The notes under the pieces were generated by a model. The model ran no database searches. It was not told where the DNA came from and saw nothing but the letters and a program-made list of their open reading frames with translations. Positions 1 through 12,080 of a stretch of 58,000 nucleotides of DNA are shown here, piece after piece. Position 1 is the stretch's first letter; each line of letters opens with the position of its first letter. The DNA lies in assembly GCA_014529385.2 (NCBI GenBank), contig CM043945.1, positions 93,140,112 to 93,198,111 of the forward strand, written 5' to 3'. The stretch comes from Adiantum capillus-veneris (taxonomy: Eukaryota > Streptophyta > Polypodiopsida > Polypodiales > Pteridaceae). The position numbers and the translations under genes were made by a program.

Positions 1-182
1 TGTTCCCTGACCACCCCATCTCACACATGGGTGCAAGCCTTGAAAGTTTTACAATGTCATATTTGTGTATATCTTTGTGTCCTATACACATCTCTCACTA
101 AGGGGTGTTGCCCTTGTATGTGATAGAGTCTTCTATCCACCAATGATGGTTCATGGGATCTAGCTAGGGAGGTTTAGAGGTC

Positions 183-214
<32 letters not shown>

Positions 215-1050
215 TATGATCAACATGAAGTCAAAAACCAAAGCTACAAAGATAATGCCAACCAAAGATCATGTGGTACTAAAGGCTTCAACCACCCAAA
301 AGAACTAAAAGATCAAAGAAACAAACTCAATGAAACACAATAGAATTTCAATGATGCCCAAGGACATGCCAAATTAGGAGCGGGGAGTGTTAAAAGTTAA
401 CCACAATAGAATAGACAAAAGGGTTCTTAAAAATTTCGTTAAGATTCCAAGTAAAGATGCTCGTGATGCAATAACTAGTGAAGAGGGATGTTATAGACTG
501 AATTCTAGAGCTCAAAACACTCATAAGACTTCTCATTTCATAAATTTTTATCAAGATACCAAATGTTTTTAAAGTTAGGTGGAACGAATTTCTTAAATTT
601 GACACTTGTATTTTTCCACAAAGCTTTGGAAATAAGGCAAATGCCTATTAAAACTGCTCCATAAGTTGAGTCATAAAGCCTAGGGAAGTGTCAGGCTTAT
701 TTTGTCCAGTCCCTTGAGTTTAGGCCTTAGTATAAAAGACAATTTAATCCATTTTGTAAAGAAGATTGGATAATAGATAATTGAACTCTTTGGTGCAAAG
801 AGCTAAGTATCTCCTCCATCATCCCACGCTCATATCTCTTTAAGTCCTTTCCATATTGAGAAACCATGAAGTGCATAGTGTTCCTTGGAGTAATCTCTCT
901 CAATTAACATAAGTTTCTCATGAAGGATTCAAGTTGTCGAGCATGTCCATCTAGGAGCTATTTGGTGTGTTTTTCCTCATTCTATGCATCAAACATTAAA
1001 TCTAACAATAGTAGAGGATAACTCTCAACTATACAAAGCTATAGAGACCG
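1..1050. other. Gene-free stretch with a poly-C run and a TATA-like motif
   Basis: No reading frame here looks like a protein. Short open frames on both strands have no recognisable motif. A pure 30-base C run sits at 185-214. A TATAAAAG-like motif at about 731-738 in AT-rich sequence resembles the core promoter of an LTR, but I could not find paired LTR ends or a primer-binding site, so this is only a resemblance. Confidence 0.5.
185..214. repeat. Mononucleotide (C)30 run
   Basis: Thirty consecutive C residues are visible. Runs this long are rare and unstable in sequencing, so the exact length may be an assembly artefact. Confidence 0.9.
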
Positions 1051-1325
1051 TTTGATGCCAAAATCACCCTATCCAAAAATCATATGTGTATGTAATTAGA
1101 GTTTTTCCATAGAGGCTACTTTGAGTTTTAAGTCCATAGGGATTTTCCTTAGACTATGACCCCACCCACTTTCATTGAATGCCGATTTCATTTGATACCA
1201 AAACAAGCTTGTTGAAGATAGTGGCTTGCATGTAATTGAGCTTTTTCTAGTTAGTAAGATATTGTTTTGGATGTTTTGAGGCCATAGGAGTGTTTCTTGA
1301 TTCTCTAGACCTTGTGTGTCAAGTT
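1051..1325. repeat. Degenerate tandem duplication, unit about 135 bp
   Basis: Two neighbouring blocks share the same order of motifs: TTTGATRCCAAAA, then GTAATTxGAG followed by CTTTTTC or TTTTTCC, then a GTTTT block and a CCATAGG block. The copies are strongly diverged and the boundaries are approximate. No coding content was recognised. Confidence 0.45.
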
Positions 1326-1329
1326 TAGT

Positions 1330-2119
1330 TGTCTTTGGGCACCATTTGCACATGATTTGGATGTGTTTTTTTTTTAAATTAGGTTGTATAGCCTAGCAAA
1401 TTTTGGCTATTTAGGTAATATTTTGAGTAGAATAGAGGTAGATCCTTGTTTTCCTTAAGATTGACAAGATCATGATGCCTCCATGCACTAGTTGGTTCAG
1501 CTACATGCCTTTGTTATGACATTTGTGTTTGCAGTTGGTTCTCGTTGTGCTATATGTTGAAGGTGAGGTGAAGATCCTACAACAAAGGATGCACCACTTA
1601 AGGGTAGGAGAAGAGATCATCACATGCCTTCTTGGCAGTGGATGATCACACAAATAGTGTCACCAATCCAATTGAAAAGAGGCTAACATGGCCAAAGTTC
1701 TTGCCCCAAGTGTTAGCCATACCACATCAGCTCTTGGTAAGCCTTGTCTGTCCTTCCAACCTGCCACGATACACACACCTTGAAATCAACGAGGCCACAA
1801 ATTGGACAAGGAGTACATAAATCAACATGGAGGGCATTTCTATACTAATGATGTAAAAGACAGAAAACAACGAAGTCAACCTTGGTCAAAGCCACATATG
1901 GGAGTAATATGAGCTCTCACATGCATAGCCATATTGGTGATCTTGATCTAACTTACAAAATTCAACATAAAATCCATACTCATTGTTGTTCTATTTCACC
2001 AGAATAGGTGAATAACACCTCTATTTTGCATGTTAGCTATAGCTTTATTGCTGATTCCATTGTCTTTAGGATATCTGCTTTGGCAAGCCACTTTAAAAGG
2101 TGTATGATTTTTGGCTCTT
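1330..2119. other. Gene-free stretch
   Basis: Nothing recognisable was found on either strand. The short open frames have no motif and AT-rich composition. Confidence 0.5.
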
Positions 2120-2330
2120 ATGTGATGCTTGCCATTAGTTGTAGTGGTGATTAAGAAAGTATGTGTCTCAATAAAATGATTGAAAATGTTGAGCAAATGA
2201 ATTTGTTAATGTTTGTGTTACGCTTAGTTTTGATAGATATGTGACGCTTGACATTAGTTGTATTGACTCGGAAAGTATGAGAGCTTGGATGTGATGATTG
2301 AAACTATTGAAGAAACTCTTGATTTTGATC
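2120..2330. repeat. Tandem duplication with 119-bp offset
   Basis: ATGTGATGCTTGCCATTAG at 2120 recurs as ATGTGACGCTTGACATTAG at 2239. It is followed in both copies by GTATG and a shared ATGATTGAAA block. The copies are diverged by point changes and small indels. Confidence 0.7.
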
Positions 2331-2363
2331 ATTTTGTTATTATGCTTCCCTCAATTTCTTCTG

Positions 2364-2500
2364 CTATCAAGAACGTGATGCAGACTCACTAGCACATAGA
2401 TGCTTGAATTCAAATGGGATGTTGGTGTGTGTGTGTGTAGATGGGACGTAAATCCTTCTACTATCAAGAACGTGATGCACATTCACTTGCGCAGAAATGG
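2364..2500. repeat. Short tandem duplication, 97-bp offset, around a TG tract
   Basis: CTATCAAGAACGTGATGCA at 2364 recurs at 2461, followed in both by a related TCACT-GC-CA block. A short TG tract and ATGGGACGTAAATCCTTCT lie between them. A related string (ATGGGACGGAAATGCTTCT) also sits between the TG tracts near 14023, so this is part of a dispersed TG-associated repeat. Confidence 0.6.
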
Positions 2501-3425
<925 letters not shown>

Positions 3426-3439
3426 CCCTCCCCCATCCC

Positions 3440-5356
3440 AGAAAAAGATCCACTTGGTGGGAAATAGGCCACAAAGTGGACATATCCCCACCAATATGTT
3501 TAGCCAGGTCAATTGTATCTAGATTGATTCCAGGGAACTGGTTGCGCACACCTTTGTTTCCATGTTTATGGGTCGATTGCTTTTGGCATGTATGAATGAG
3601 ACATTTTGACAGGGTAGATGATCCTTCTTCCAATATGTGCAACTGGTATACTACTAAACAACAAAAGGTCTCAAAAGTTGAATTTGTGTTGAAAGATATG
3701 TTGTAGAATATGATTCAAATGTGGGCTTGATATTGATAATATCAAGTGGGCAAATGGTAAAAGGGTCCTCAACAGAGAGAGGTTTATTGTGATTAAGGAA
3801 ATCAAGAACAAAGCGATTGTTAATAAACAAAAGAGCATCGATGAATCTCCATGAGTACAAAAATGTAGCCAACATATCCATTTTCCCTAGTCAAGAAAGT
3901 TCACGTATAAAAGCAATTTCAAACCATGCTAAGTACGGGTTACACCATAGTGGTGAGCATGTGTATCCCATTGGAATGCCTTTGAGCTCGTTAAAGATAT
4001 TTTGTTCAAGTCTTGATACACAATTTTCCATTAGAAATTTATTTATAGTATGAAAAAAATCAAAAGGGAGAATTTTACATCTCTTAATGTCTTTGTGAGG
4101 AGCATTTTGTTTATAAATTTTTTGACCCCTTTATATCCCATTTTACTTACAAGTTTGACAAGTCGTTGTAGTGTATCCATAAGACCATACTCTCCATAAT
4201 GTGGTATGGCTTCGTAACATGCTTTTATGTCAAATGTATAAGCAAAAAAAATAGTATTAGGTAGATTAATCAAAAAATTGTATTGATTACTGATAATCCA
4301 GTAACAGTTTGTCGAGATTTTCAAAATTGTTGTTATCTTCTTATGATAACCTTTTGCATAATCGATCAATCCCAAGTTTAAACCTTTTAACAGTGAAGCC
4401 AAAAGATTGGTCATGGGTGAAAACACACAGTTGTGGGCATTGGTAAACCATCGAAACTCGCTTTTATGTATTTTAAAGTTACCCATGAGGTAAGGTAGGG
4501 TAGGTCTGGCAGGTTCCAATATGCAAAAGTTTTTTGAAAAGTTTATGACCTCTGAGATTATAACTTCTTCAGTGTCTGAAGAGGGGTTGAACTCAATTGA
4601 ATTGATTCGAGTCTGAGCTGCCATTCTGGCAAGTTTTTTTCATATTAACACAGGCGTTTGACTTGATTTATCTAGCCCACAAATTAAGAGGTTCTCTAAT
4701 AAGAAGGTTATCTCATCTAAAATAACCTCGTCTAGAAACCAAGATTCTTGGTTGACTATATGGTTAGGAAATAGGTAATTAAATTTTTCCCGAAGTTTAG
4801 ATCGGATGAAAGTATGATGTTCAGGTATTTCTATAATACCAATAATTTTGCATACCTTTTCCCATGCTAACTAAAATTCTTTAGCAGTTTTCGCCCAATC
4901 AAGAGGTACTTGTGGTATATGACTAAGACCTTTTCCAACAAACTCCCGAAGTTTTGGATGATGGGCAATTTTTGGGTCTGTAGTCAATACGTGACTACCA
5001 AATGTTTTAAATTATGTACAAAAGGATGTGAATCGATTTTAAGTAACACAACAACAAATGTTCGATGTATCAAAAGGAATAGCAAACGTGGACCAAGGTT
5101 TATACAGAATTGCTTGCAAATTCTTTGTAAATTTCCATCCAAATTGAATATTGAAATATGCCAAGGTTCGAGGAATGGAAAAATGTACTAACATATCTTG
5201 AAAGAATTGATGCGGTTGAATGAAATCCATAAATTTATTATGGAATGTTAAGTGAATGTATCTACCATAAGTTCTTTTATTACGAACGAGATATTTCAAC
5301 CCATTGACTCTATGTAAAAGAGATCTTACTTGGTCACTGTTGGAGCTGGATTTCAA
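3440..5356 (-). pseudogene. Penelope-like reverse transcriptase, broken
   Basis: Read on the minus strand, fragments in order show: a block ending in GKGLSHIP (about 4920); a finger region with NFKIHKSEFRWF and SPMTNLLASLL (about 4490-4390); FDIKACYEAIPHYGEYGL, the first-aspartate motif (about 4230); then KGIPMGYTCSPLWCNPYLAW (about 3985-3930) and WRFIDALLFINN (about 3850-3815), the equivalents of GIPMG...SP and Y/F-IDD. After these come a CPLD...YLSTQIQL block and an IHAKSNRP-like tail near 3600. This order and wording fit Penelope-like RTs rather than LINE, copia or gypsy RTs. The second catalytic aspartate of FIDD reads alanine (FIDA). At least four in-frame stops or frame changes occur, so the protein is not functional. 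Confidence 0.65.
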
Positions 5357-5544
5357 AGTTTTTGGAGTATCTCCAATATCATCGGATGCTCAAAATCTTC
5401 GAGGTGATGAAGAGCTCCCAAGTGTGTTCATGATTCGCTTCATTGGATCTTTACCCTTAGATGGCCTCAAAAGTGAATCAATGGTAGTGACGATTGGTGT
5501 GTTTGTTAGCTTTGGAAGTAGCTACGCTCTTGGTGTGTATACTG

Positions 5545-6650
5545 CTAAGGTCTGAGCGGATTCAAGCATGTGTTCAAGAAATAAATAGTATACCATAAGA
5601 GCATGTTGAATTTCAATGGGTATGGATGTGACCCATCCGATGAAGGCGTAAAGCTGAGCTGGTCTAGAAGAGTACTTGAAAAACTTAGGTAAGTTTTGAA
5701 ATACGTACCAAAGGAGATGGTCAACCCACAGGATAGACGTTGTGCAACTAGAATTGATGTCTTGTTTCTTGCAGGTAAATTTAACAAAGGGGCGGAGAGT
5801 ATTCCAACAAATCTGTAGAAATCTTCTGGTGTCCTTGGTTCTGTTAGCGAGTGACAGTCCTTTAGTCCGGGCTATAAGGGAATAATTTTTTCATTTTGAG
5901 GAATCTACATCTGCTAAAGAAATTTGGGCTAGTTTGAAAGAAAAGTTTGATGAAAGGAGAGGTTTGGCTTGAAGGGCAGTGGCTTTGCATTTCTCAACAG
6001 CCTCTATAGGGATGGAGCAAAGTAGGGCTACAGAAAAGATCGTGAAAGGAGCACAGTGATCAATAAGCTCAAGTTTTTTTTCTAGTCTAATGGCATCTTG
6101 CCTTAGTGGAAGTAAAGGTATAATTCCAGCAAAGGCGAGGGACAGAGACTTATCACTTTTGTAATTAGTTGTTGCATTACTAAGGAAAGAGAAGGCTTCT
6201 TTCTCTTGAGGATCTAAGAGTTCCAAATCAAGCAAGGGGTTGATGATGTTCTGAGTTTGTTTGATTTCTATGGGTAGGGATGGCAAGTTATTGAAGAGAT
6301 AAAGATTCTTCACGATAGCGGGCAATGAACTGGAGTAAAACTCCAAGTCAGTACTATCTTGTGCATCTATAAAGTAGAGAGAAAGTAAGAAGTTATCAAA
6401 AGCCGAGAGAAGACTAGTGGGATCTTTTCTAGACTTTGCAAGGATATCAATCCAGTCATTCAGAGAAGTAGTCTTGAGAGCAGAAAATGATCTGTTAGCT
6501 ATAGCCTCTTGTTCAAAATCTAACAGCCATTTGTGTAATTCCACACCCTTGAATCAAGATAAAACAAATTGAGTTGTGAGAGGGGAAACAAGGATCTCTT
6601 TTTCAAGAGAATACCCAAGTTTTACCAAGGAAGTGATCCATTCTGCCTGT
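5545..6650 (-). pseudogene. Unassigned ORF upstream of the Penelope-like RT
   Basis: One minus-strand frame stays coding-like for about 370 codons. It runs from AEWITSLVKLGYSLEKE near 6645, across one TGA near 6560, through a 217-codon open stretch (6544-5891), across a second TGA, and on to a TAG at about 5545. The protein is rich in Leu, Ser and Phe, looks mostly helical, and has no zinc-finger, GIY-YIG or RT motif that I can see. It lies on the same strand and directly upstream of the RT region, so it may be a first ORF or an N-terminal extension of the element. A separate captured gene is possible. The sequence just before it (TTTTGTTATACAG) resembles an intron acceptor. I cannot assign a function. 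Confidence 0.45.
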
Positions 6651-6660
6651 ATAACAAAAT

Positions 6661-7562
6661 TAAACGTTAGGTCTGAAAAAAGGTCATTTTTATGTATATA
6701 ACGGGTATTCTTGGTCCGCTAGTTAAGTTAACTATACAAGACTACCATTCCACGGGTAGTCGGTGAAACAAATTTGTGTGTGTTTATAATTGATTATCCC
6801 CATCAATATGATTCGCATAGCTAACATAACTAAACAAGACCTTATCAAAAACCTTTATTATTGACATCATGTATACACACTTTTATTTCACAAAACCAAG
6901 CGTGCTTTTGATTATATTTCAAAATAAACCAACGAGATTGATACAATAAATGAAGAAGAGGTGCCAGTGCCCCCAGATGAAGAAGACTGAGACCTATACT
7001 TGTCACATCCAAAAACGACATCAAGTTAGAACTTAGAATGCCCCAAAATGGGAAGACAGGTACCAGGCAACCTCAGCCACTTGTTATCATTGTCTCTTAC
7101 CCAGGATTTATCACTCACTCGCCCACTCCTTCTATTTGTGTATTTAATTCAGGGTTTTTAGCTTTCCTAGGCAGAAAGGGTCTGTTTCTACGTGGGGAGT
7201 ATTTTGCAATTGACCAGTGAGCTGTTAATTTGTTATTAATAAACTTGTGTTTCTCTGGACAAGCAACCGTTGACATCCTAGTAGTTTGCTTGTATTTGAC
7301 AATTTTAGGTGTCAAGTCAGCCTGTAAGCAAAACCATTCATGAGACACATGCATATCCATATATTTGCTTATGCTTATAACCCAACATTTAGATAAAATA
7401 GTCAAATACAGTAAGAAATTATCCCTGAGAATGCATCCAACCACATTATGATTATATGCTCTTTACCACACAGTTTTACGAGACTTTTTCAATAGAGGTG
7501 CCTCAGTCATGAGGCTTTTTCTATTATTCAAATCATTACAAAATAACAATACACGCTTGTAT
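6661..7562. other. Gene-free AT-rich stretch
   Basis: No gene or element end was recognised. A plus/minus pair of short open frames near 7040-7440 has no motif. Confidence 0.5.
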
Positions 7563-8240
7563 CAAGTTTCATATGCCTAGAATGTGTATAACGGCTTGTT
7601 CTATTGATACGGATATATGCAATTTTTCCCAAATCCATTGTTGAAAAAAATTTCAAGATTTTCTTTTGTATTATGTGTATATTTTCAAAAAACCATCATC
7701 AACAACAATGTATGAATGTATCGTGTTTGACTAATTAAATTCCTCACCATTCTTGATCCCTTCATTCTCAATTACATATGACTTGTATATTGTTTTCTTA
7801 TTCAAATCCAGACAATCAAGCTTGTATTATTGTCAATTCCATCCATCAATGTATAGTGAAGCGAAACCATTATATCCATAACCATACCAAGTATTACTAA
7901 GTAACGGAAAGCGGCCGTGCCAAGTTTCCTATGTCGGGAGTGTGCGATAGGGCTTGGTCTATTGGCCTTCTTGAAAAAACAAATTCAAGAGCTTCCTTTG
8001 TATTATGTGTCTATTTTATAAAAAAACCATAATTGCCAACATTGTATCGATGTACAGTGTTTGACTTTAAAAAACTCATCATTCTTAACCATATTTCACC
8101 TCAATATAACCATGACCTGCACACTTGTTTTCTTAGTGAAATAGTGACATCCATGCTTGCCATATTGCTAATTCATATTTCAATACGATGTATCATGTGC
8201 TCAGTTCAAAAAAACATACATAAATCACATACCATATTAA
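7563..8240. repeat. Degenerate tandem duplication, 358-bp offset
   Basis: CAAGTTTCATATG at 7563 and CAAGTTTCCTATG at 7921 start two blocks. They share, in the same order, a GGCTTG-TCTATTG block, a TTGTATTATGTGT block, ATTTTxxAAAAAACCAT, GTGTTTGACT and a TTGTTTTCTTA block. The copies are clearly homologous but diverged, with indels. They lie between the Penelope-like relic and the copia element, and no coding content was seen. Confidence 0.7.
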
Positions 8241-8488
8241 TCACAGAATAATCAGCATACAACATATCCTATTACCCATGTTACACATGTCCCTAATGCT
8301 TATCATGATGAATGATACCTCATTATTAGTTGTGCTCTTGCTTACTTATATGTGTATGTTCAAATCAACACCAGAATGTAAACCATATGGACCCCCAAAA
8401 TAGCATGCATCTCAGTAGGCATTGGAGCCTACCTGGGTTTTTGAGCCGGATTCATTTCTTCTTGCTTGTGTTTGTTCTCGAACCGTGT
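8241..8488. other. Flank of copia insertion
   Basis: Gene-free sequence running up to the target-site duplication of the copia element. Nothing else was recognised. Confidence 0.5.
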
Positions 8489-8493
8489 TGAAC
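8489..8493. repeat. Target-site duplication TGAAC (left)
   Basis: TGAAC directly precedes the 5' LTR and is matched exactly by 13658-13662 directly after the 3' LTR. Five base pairs is the usual copia duplication size. Confidence 0.93.
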
Positions 8494-8720
8494 TGTTACC
8501 ATATACATGTGGTAGTGATGTGTGTGAACACACTAGGACCGCCGGGGCATTTTTTCCCTCTTTAGGAGGTTTTTTCCCCCGTGCATTGTATATACGCCCA
8601 TCACTCTAGGGCTATCTATCTTTCCATTGCACACTAAGTAATACACTCTCTATTGTGTGCCTTGAGATTCCTTCTTCTTCTCCAAGTTGTGTGTGTTTCT
8701 CTGCAACCCTAATTCCAACA
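8494..8720 (+). repeat. 5' LTR of copia copy A
   Basis: The LTR is 227 bp, begins TGTTACCATATACATG and ends CCTAATTCCAACA, so it has the canonical TG...CA ends. It contains the T-rich block CATTTTTTCCCTCTTTAGG and a TGTATATACGCCC segment that may be the TATA region. It is matched along its full length by 13431-13657 and, in the opposite orientation, by 43416-43643 and 32980-33206. Confidence 0.95.
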
Positions 8721-8722
8721 AT

Positions 8723-8737
8723 TGGTATCAAAGCAGG
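8723..8737 (+). promoter_or_regulatory. Primer-binding site, initiator Met-tRNA type
   Basis: TGGTATCAAAGCAGG starts two bases after the 5' LTR. The usual plant Met-initiator PBS is TGGTATCAGAGC; this copy has one G-to-A change. The sister copy at 43399-43413 has the canonical form. Confidence 0.92.
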
Positions 8738-9083
8738 TTGCGTCCTCCCGGGCTTAGTCAACAGTTGCTCCTGTACACGCCTACTCACTTTCTCCGATTT
8801 TAGTGAGCTTTGGTAAGCATTCGCCAGGTCAACAAATACTTCGGGTAAGCTCGTAGAGCTTGGTCTGCTCGGATTTTTTATTTGGGCTCATTTCGGCCTC
8901 CGTTTCCACTACAGGCAGGTCTGCACAGGTAATTTTGTCATTTTATGCAAAATTTCTATCAGTGCCATTTTCTGCATAACAGGTGCCTTATAGTCTTCTA
9001 CAGTTTGTGCTATATAGCATGTGTTGTTCTTGCTCCGTTTCTCCTATTTTTGGGCAGTTTTCACATCAGGTGCAGCATTTACC

Positions 9084-10170
9084 ATGGCTGACAACAACGA
9101 CAAAGATGTGCTCAAGATGTTTGCTGTTGAGGACAGGTTGGATGGGGACAACTACCCTATGTGGGCTTATATGATGCAACATGTGCTTGTGTCAAAGGAC
9201 GTCTGAAACATTGTGCAGGGCATTGATGTACGTCCTGGTTCTGAGGATGTAGGCGATGTTGAGGATGTTGCAGGTCTTGGTGCAAGGATTGCAGCTGTAC
9301 GTTAGAGTTGTTTTGCCTACGACAGAACAAGCTCGTTGGGATGTTAAGGATGCGCAGGCTCATGCATTGATTGCGTTGTCTGTGAAGCGCACCATTGTTC
9401 CTCACATCCATTCAGCAAAATCCGCAAAACAGGCTTGGGATATTCTAGCAGGTCTTTATGCAAGCCGCAATGAGGCTAAAATTGCTTTGCTGCGTAAAGA
9501 GCTGGAGTCAAAGATTATGCATGAGGAAGATGATATGGACACTTTCCTTGCTAGTGTCAAGGATATCAATGAGCAACTTATTTCTGCAGGAGAGGTCATG
9601 TCAGACAGTTCCCTTGTGCAGACTGTTCTTGATGCCTTACCAGATTCTTACCAGACTTTTGCTAGTACTTGGAGACTTATGACCCAAAGAAATCCTGAAG
9701 CTGTCAAGTTTGATGCGTTGCTGTTGCAAGAGTCACTTTCCAGAAAAAACAGGACTAGGCAGAGTGCAGTTGAACAGGATTTTATTGCTTCTCAAAGAAA
9801 GGGTGGTAACAGTAATGCAGCCACTTCTTATGGTTCTGCTGCGAGTGGCAAAAATTCTGTTCCTAATGCTTTTGCTGGAAGCAATTCGTCTGGAAATTCT
9901 GGTTATAAGGGCAAAAAGAAGATGCGTTGCCATTATTGTAAAGCCAATGATCACTTGATCAAATCATGTCCTAAGTTAAAGGCCAAAGAGGCTAAGAAGA
10001 AAGAGGGTGGTTCCACTGCAAATGTTGGTTCCACTACAAATGCAGCCATTGTTGAGTCTTCTGTGAAAGGAGATTGTGTTGCTGATGTTGATGCAGAATG
10101 GGCTTTTAGCGCAGAGTGCACGTACAATCTTGTTGTCCATGATGCATGCTTGTCAGTTGCTGCAGATTCA
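9084..10170 (+). pseudogene. gag: copia gag (nucleocapsid with CCHC knuckle), broken
   Basis: The start ATG is at 9084 in ACCATGG context. The N-terminal region (LDGDNYPMWAYMMQHVL) is typical of UBN2/DUF4219-type copia Gag. A TGA interrupts the frame at 9204-9206 in place of a tryptophan codon, and a small insertion shifts the frame near 9300. It continues with a helical capsid-like part (ELESKIMHEEDDMDTFL) and a zinc knuckle CHYCKANDHLIKSC (CX2CX4HX4C) at about 9929-9970, followed by a lysine-rich stretch. It packages element RNA in family members, but this copy cannot make an intact protein. Confidence 0.88.
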
Positions 10171-11300
10171 CATGTGTGGTATTTTGACAGTGGTGCTACA
10201 AAGCACATTACCTCACATCGTGAATTGTTTACCTCTCTCGAGTCTGTCCCTCATGGGAATTCAGTCACTTGTGCCAACAATACCTCTTATCCAGTTCAAG
10301 GAGTTGGAAAGATTGTGCTAATGGCAGTTCTTTCACACTTGTCGATGCACTTTATGTACCTGGGATCAAAAAGAATCTCTTGTCTGTATCCGCACTTGCT
10401 AGACTTGGACTTGTAGTCAAATTTGTGGATGACAGATGTACAGTTCATGATCTCAGTTTTGGTGATGACATTGTTGCATTTGGTCTTTTGTGTCGTGGGC
10501 TATATAACCTCACTTTGTATGACAACTGTGGACAAAATTTTGCAAATGCTGTTGCAGATTCAAGGGCTATTTCAGACGCAAAACTTTGGCATGCACGTTT
10601 TGGTCATCTGAATTTTGCCAGTTTGCTGCGTTTGCAGAAATCTGATATGGTTGCTTCTTTGCCGCCTCTTGTAGCACCTGTCAAACATGTTTGTGAAGGC
10701 TGTATTTTGGGTAAGATTCAGCGTTCTAAGTTTCCAAAGGATGGTTCAGTTCGGGCCACATGCAGGTTGCAACTTGTGCATAGTGATGTTTGTGGGCCCA
10801 TGCAAACTCCGTCCTTGGGGAATTACCTGTACTTCGTGACTTTCATTGATGATTACTCCAGGCATGCATGGGTATTCCCGCTTAAAGCGAAGTCCGAAGT
10901 TTTTATGTGCTTCAAACAATTTCTGGCTATGGCTGAAAATGTCTTGAAATGTGCTATGGGCACCCTCTGTTCCTATCAAGGGGGGGAGTATATGTCTCAT
11001 GAATTTAATGCATTTCTGGCTAGTCGTGGGATAAAACACCAATGTACAGTGCCTTATACACCTTAGCAAAATGGTGTTGCTGAGAGGAAAAACAGGTCAC
11101 TTACGGAAATGGCACAACGTATGGTCAAAAGTCAAGCTTTACCGCATTCTTTTTTGGTTTGAGGCCATCATGTGTGCCACTTATGTACTAAACAGGTGTC
11201 CTACAAAAGCTTTGCAGTCTATTACTCCATATGAAGCATGGCATGATAGAAAGCCTTCTATTGAGCACATGCGTGTTTTTGGCTGTTTGGCATATGTTTG
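10171..11300 (+). pseudogene. pol: copia protease and integrase, broken
   Basis: Protease is marked by WYFDSGATKHIT (catalytic Asp codon at 10186). A small deletion near 10317, seen by comparison with the inverted sister copy, shifts the frame. The GAG-pre-integrase region and integrase zinc finger follow: WHARFGHLNF (H-x4-H) and CEGCILGK (C-x2-C). The integrase core begins at HSDVCGPM. The second catalytic aspartate position, normally in D-x-GGEY, reads tyrosine (SYQGGEY). A TAG at 11064 interrupts the frame where family members have a glutamine, just before the NGVAERKN region carrying the catalytic glutamate. The frame shifts again near 11160 and 11295. Confidence 0.88.
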
Positions 11301-12080
11301 GTGCCACAAGTGCAGCGCAGAAAATTGGATGATAAGGCTGTCAAATGTATTTTTGTTGGTTATAGTGCTGAAAGCAAAGGTTACAGGTTGTATCATCCGC
11401 AAACAAAATGTATTCTGGTTTCACGGGATGTAGTGTTTGTGGAAGATTCTGTTCAGCCCTTGCTTTCATGTACTAGAGACAGTAATGTAAGCTCACAGGA
11501 CATTTATGACACTTTGTTGCCTCTTTTCAGTGACGGAAATATAAATGTAATGTCCAATGAGGCAAATGTACAGCCTATGGGGGTTTCTGAAAATGTTACA
11601 GATCAGCCTATTACTGATGCAGATGTACATGATGTACTTGATGAGGAAAGGTCTGAAAATGAGCAGGCTAGAGGTATGCCAAAATGGCTGGTGCACACTT
11701 TGCGTGACAGTAAATTGGATGCACCTTTGTCTAGTTATACTCATTCAGGCTCTCGCCATGCATCTTATGCATCAGATTGTTATGCTTTGGCTGTGTCTAG
11801 TTTACATGATGTTGACGAACCTCTATCTTTTGATGAAGCATAGAATTCAAAAAAATGGATGGCTACCATGCAATCAGAATATGATGCACTCATACAAAAT
11901 GACACATGGACTTTATGTGATTTGCCTCCTGGCAAAAAGTCCATTGGTACGAAGTGGGTTTACAAGTTGAAACGCAAGCCAGATGGTGAGATTGATCGCC
12001 ATAAGGCTCGACTTGTTGCAAAGGGTTATGCATAGTAAAAAGCCATAGATTATGAAGAGACTTTTTCTCCCACTTGTCAT
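11298..12080 (+). pseudogene. pol: copia integrase C-terminal linker and RT N-terminus
   Basis: This frame starts after the GCLAY motif. It holds the conserved CIFVGYS and SRDVVFVED segments of the copia integrase C-terminal region. An acidic linker of about 140 residues follows, and then the RT start (NSKKWMATMQSEYDAL, WVYKLKR, RHKARLVAKGY). TAG stops lie at 11841-11843 and 12032-12034, both at positions where relatives have glutamine codons. Confidence 0.85.

Noticed and set aside
9157-11744. Minus-strand and alternative-frame ORFs over the copia element
   Set aside because: They are shadows of the plus-strand gag-pol, and none has domain motifs.
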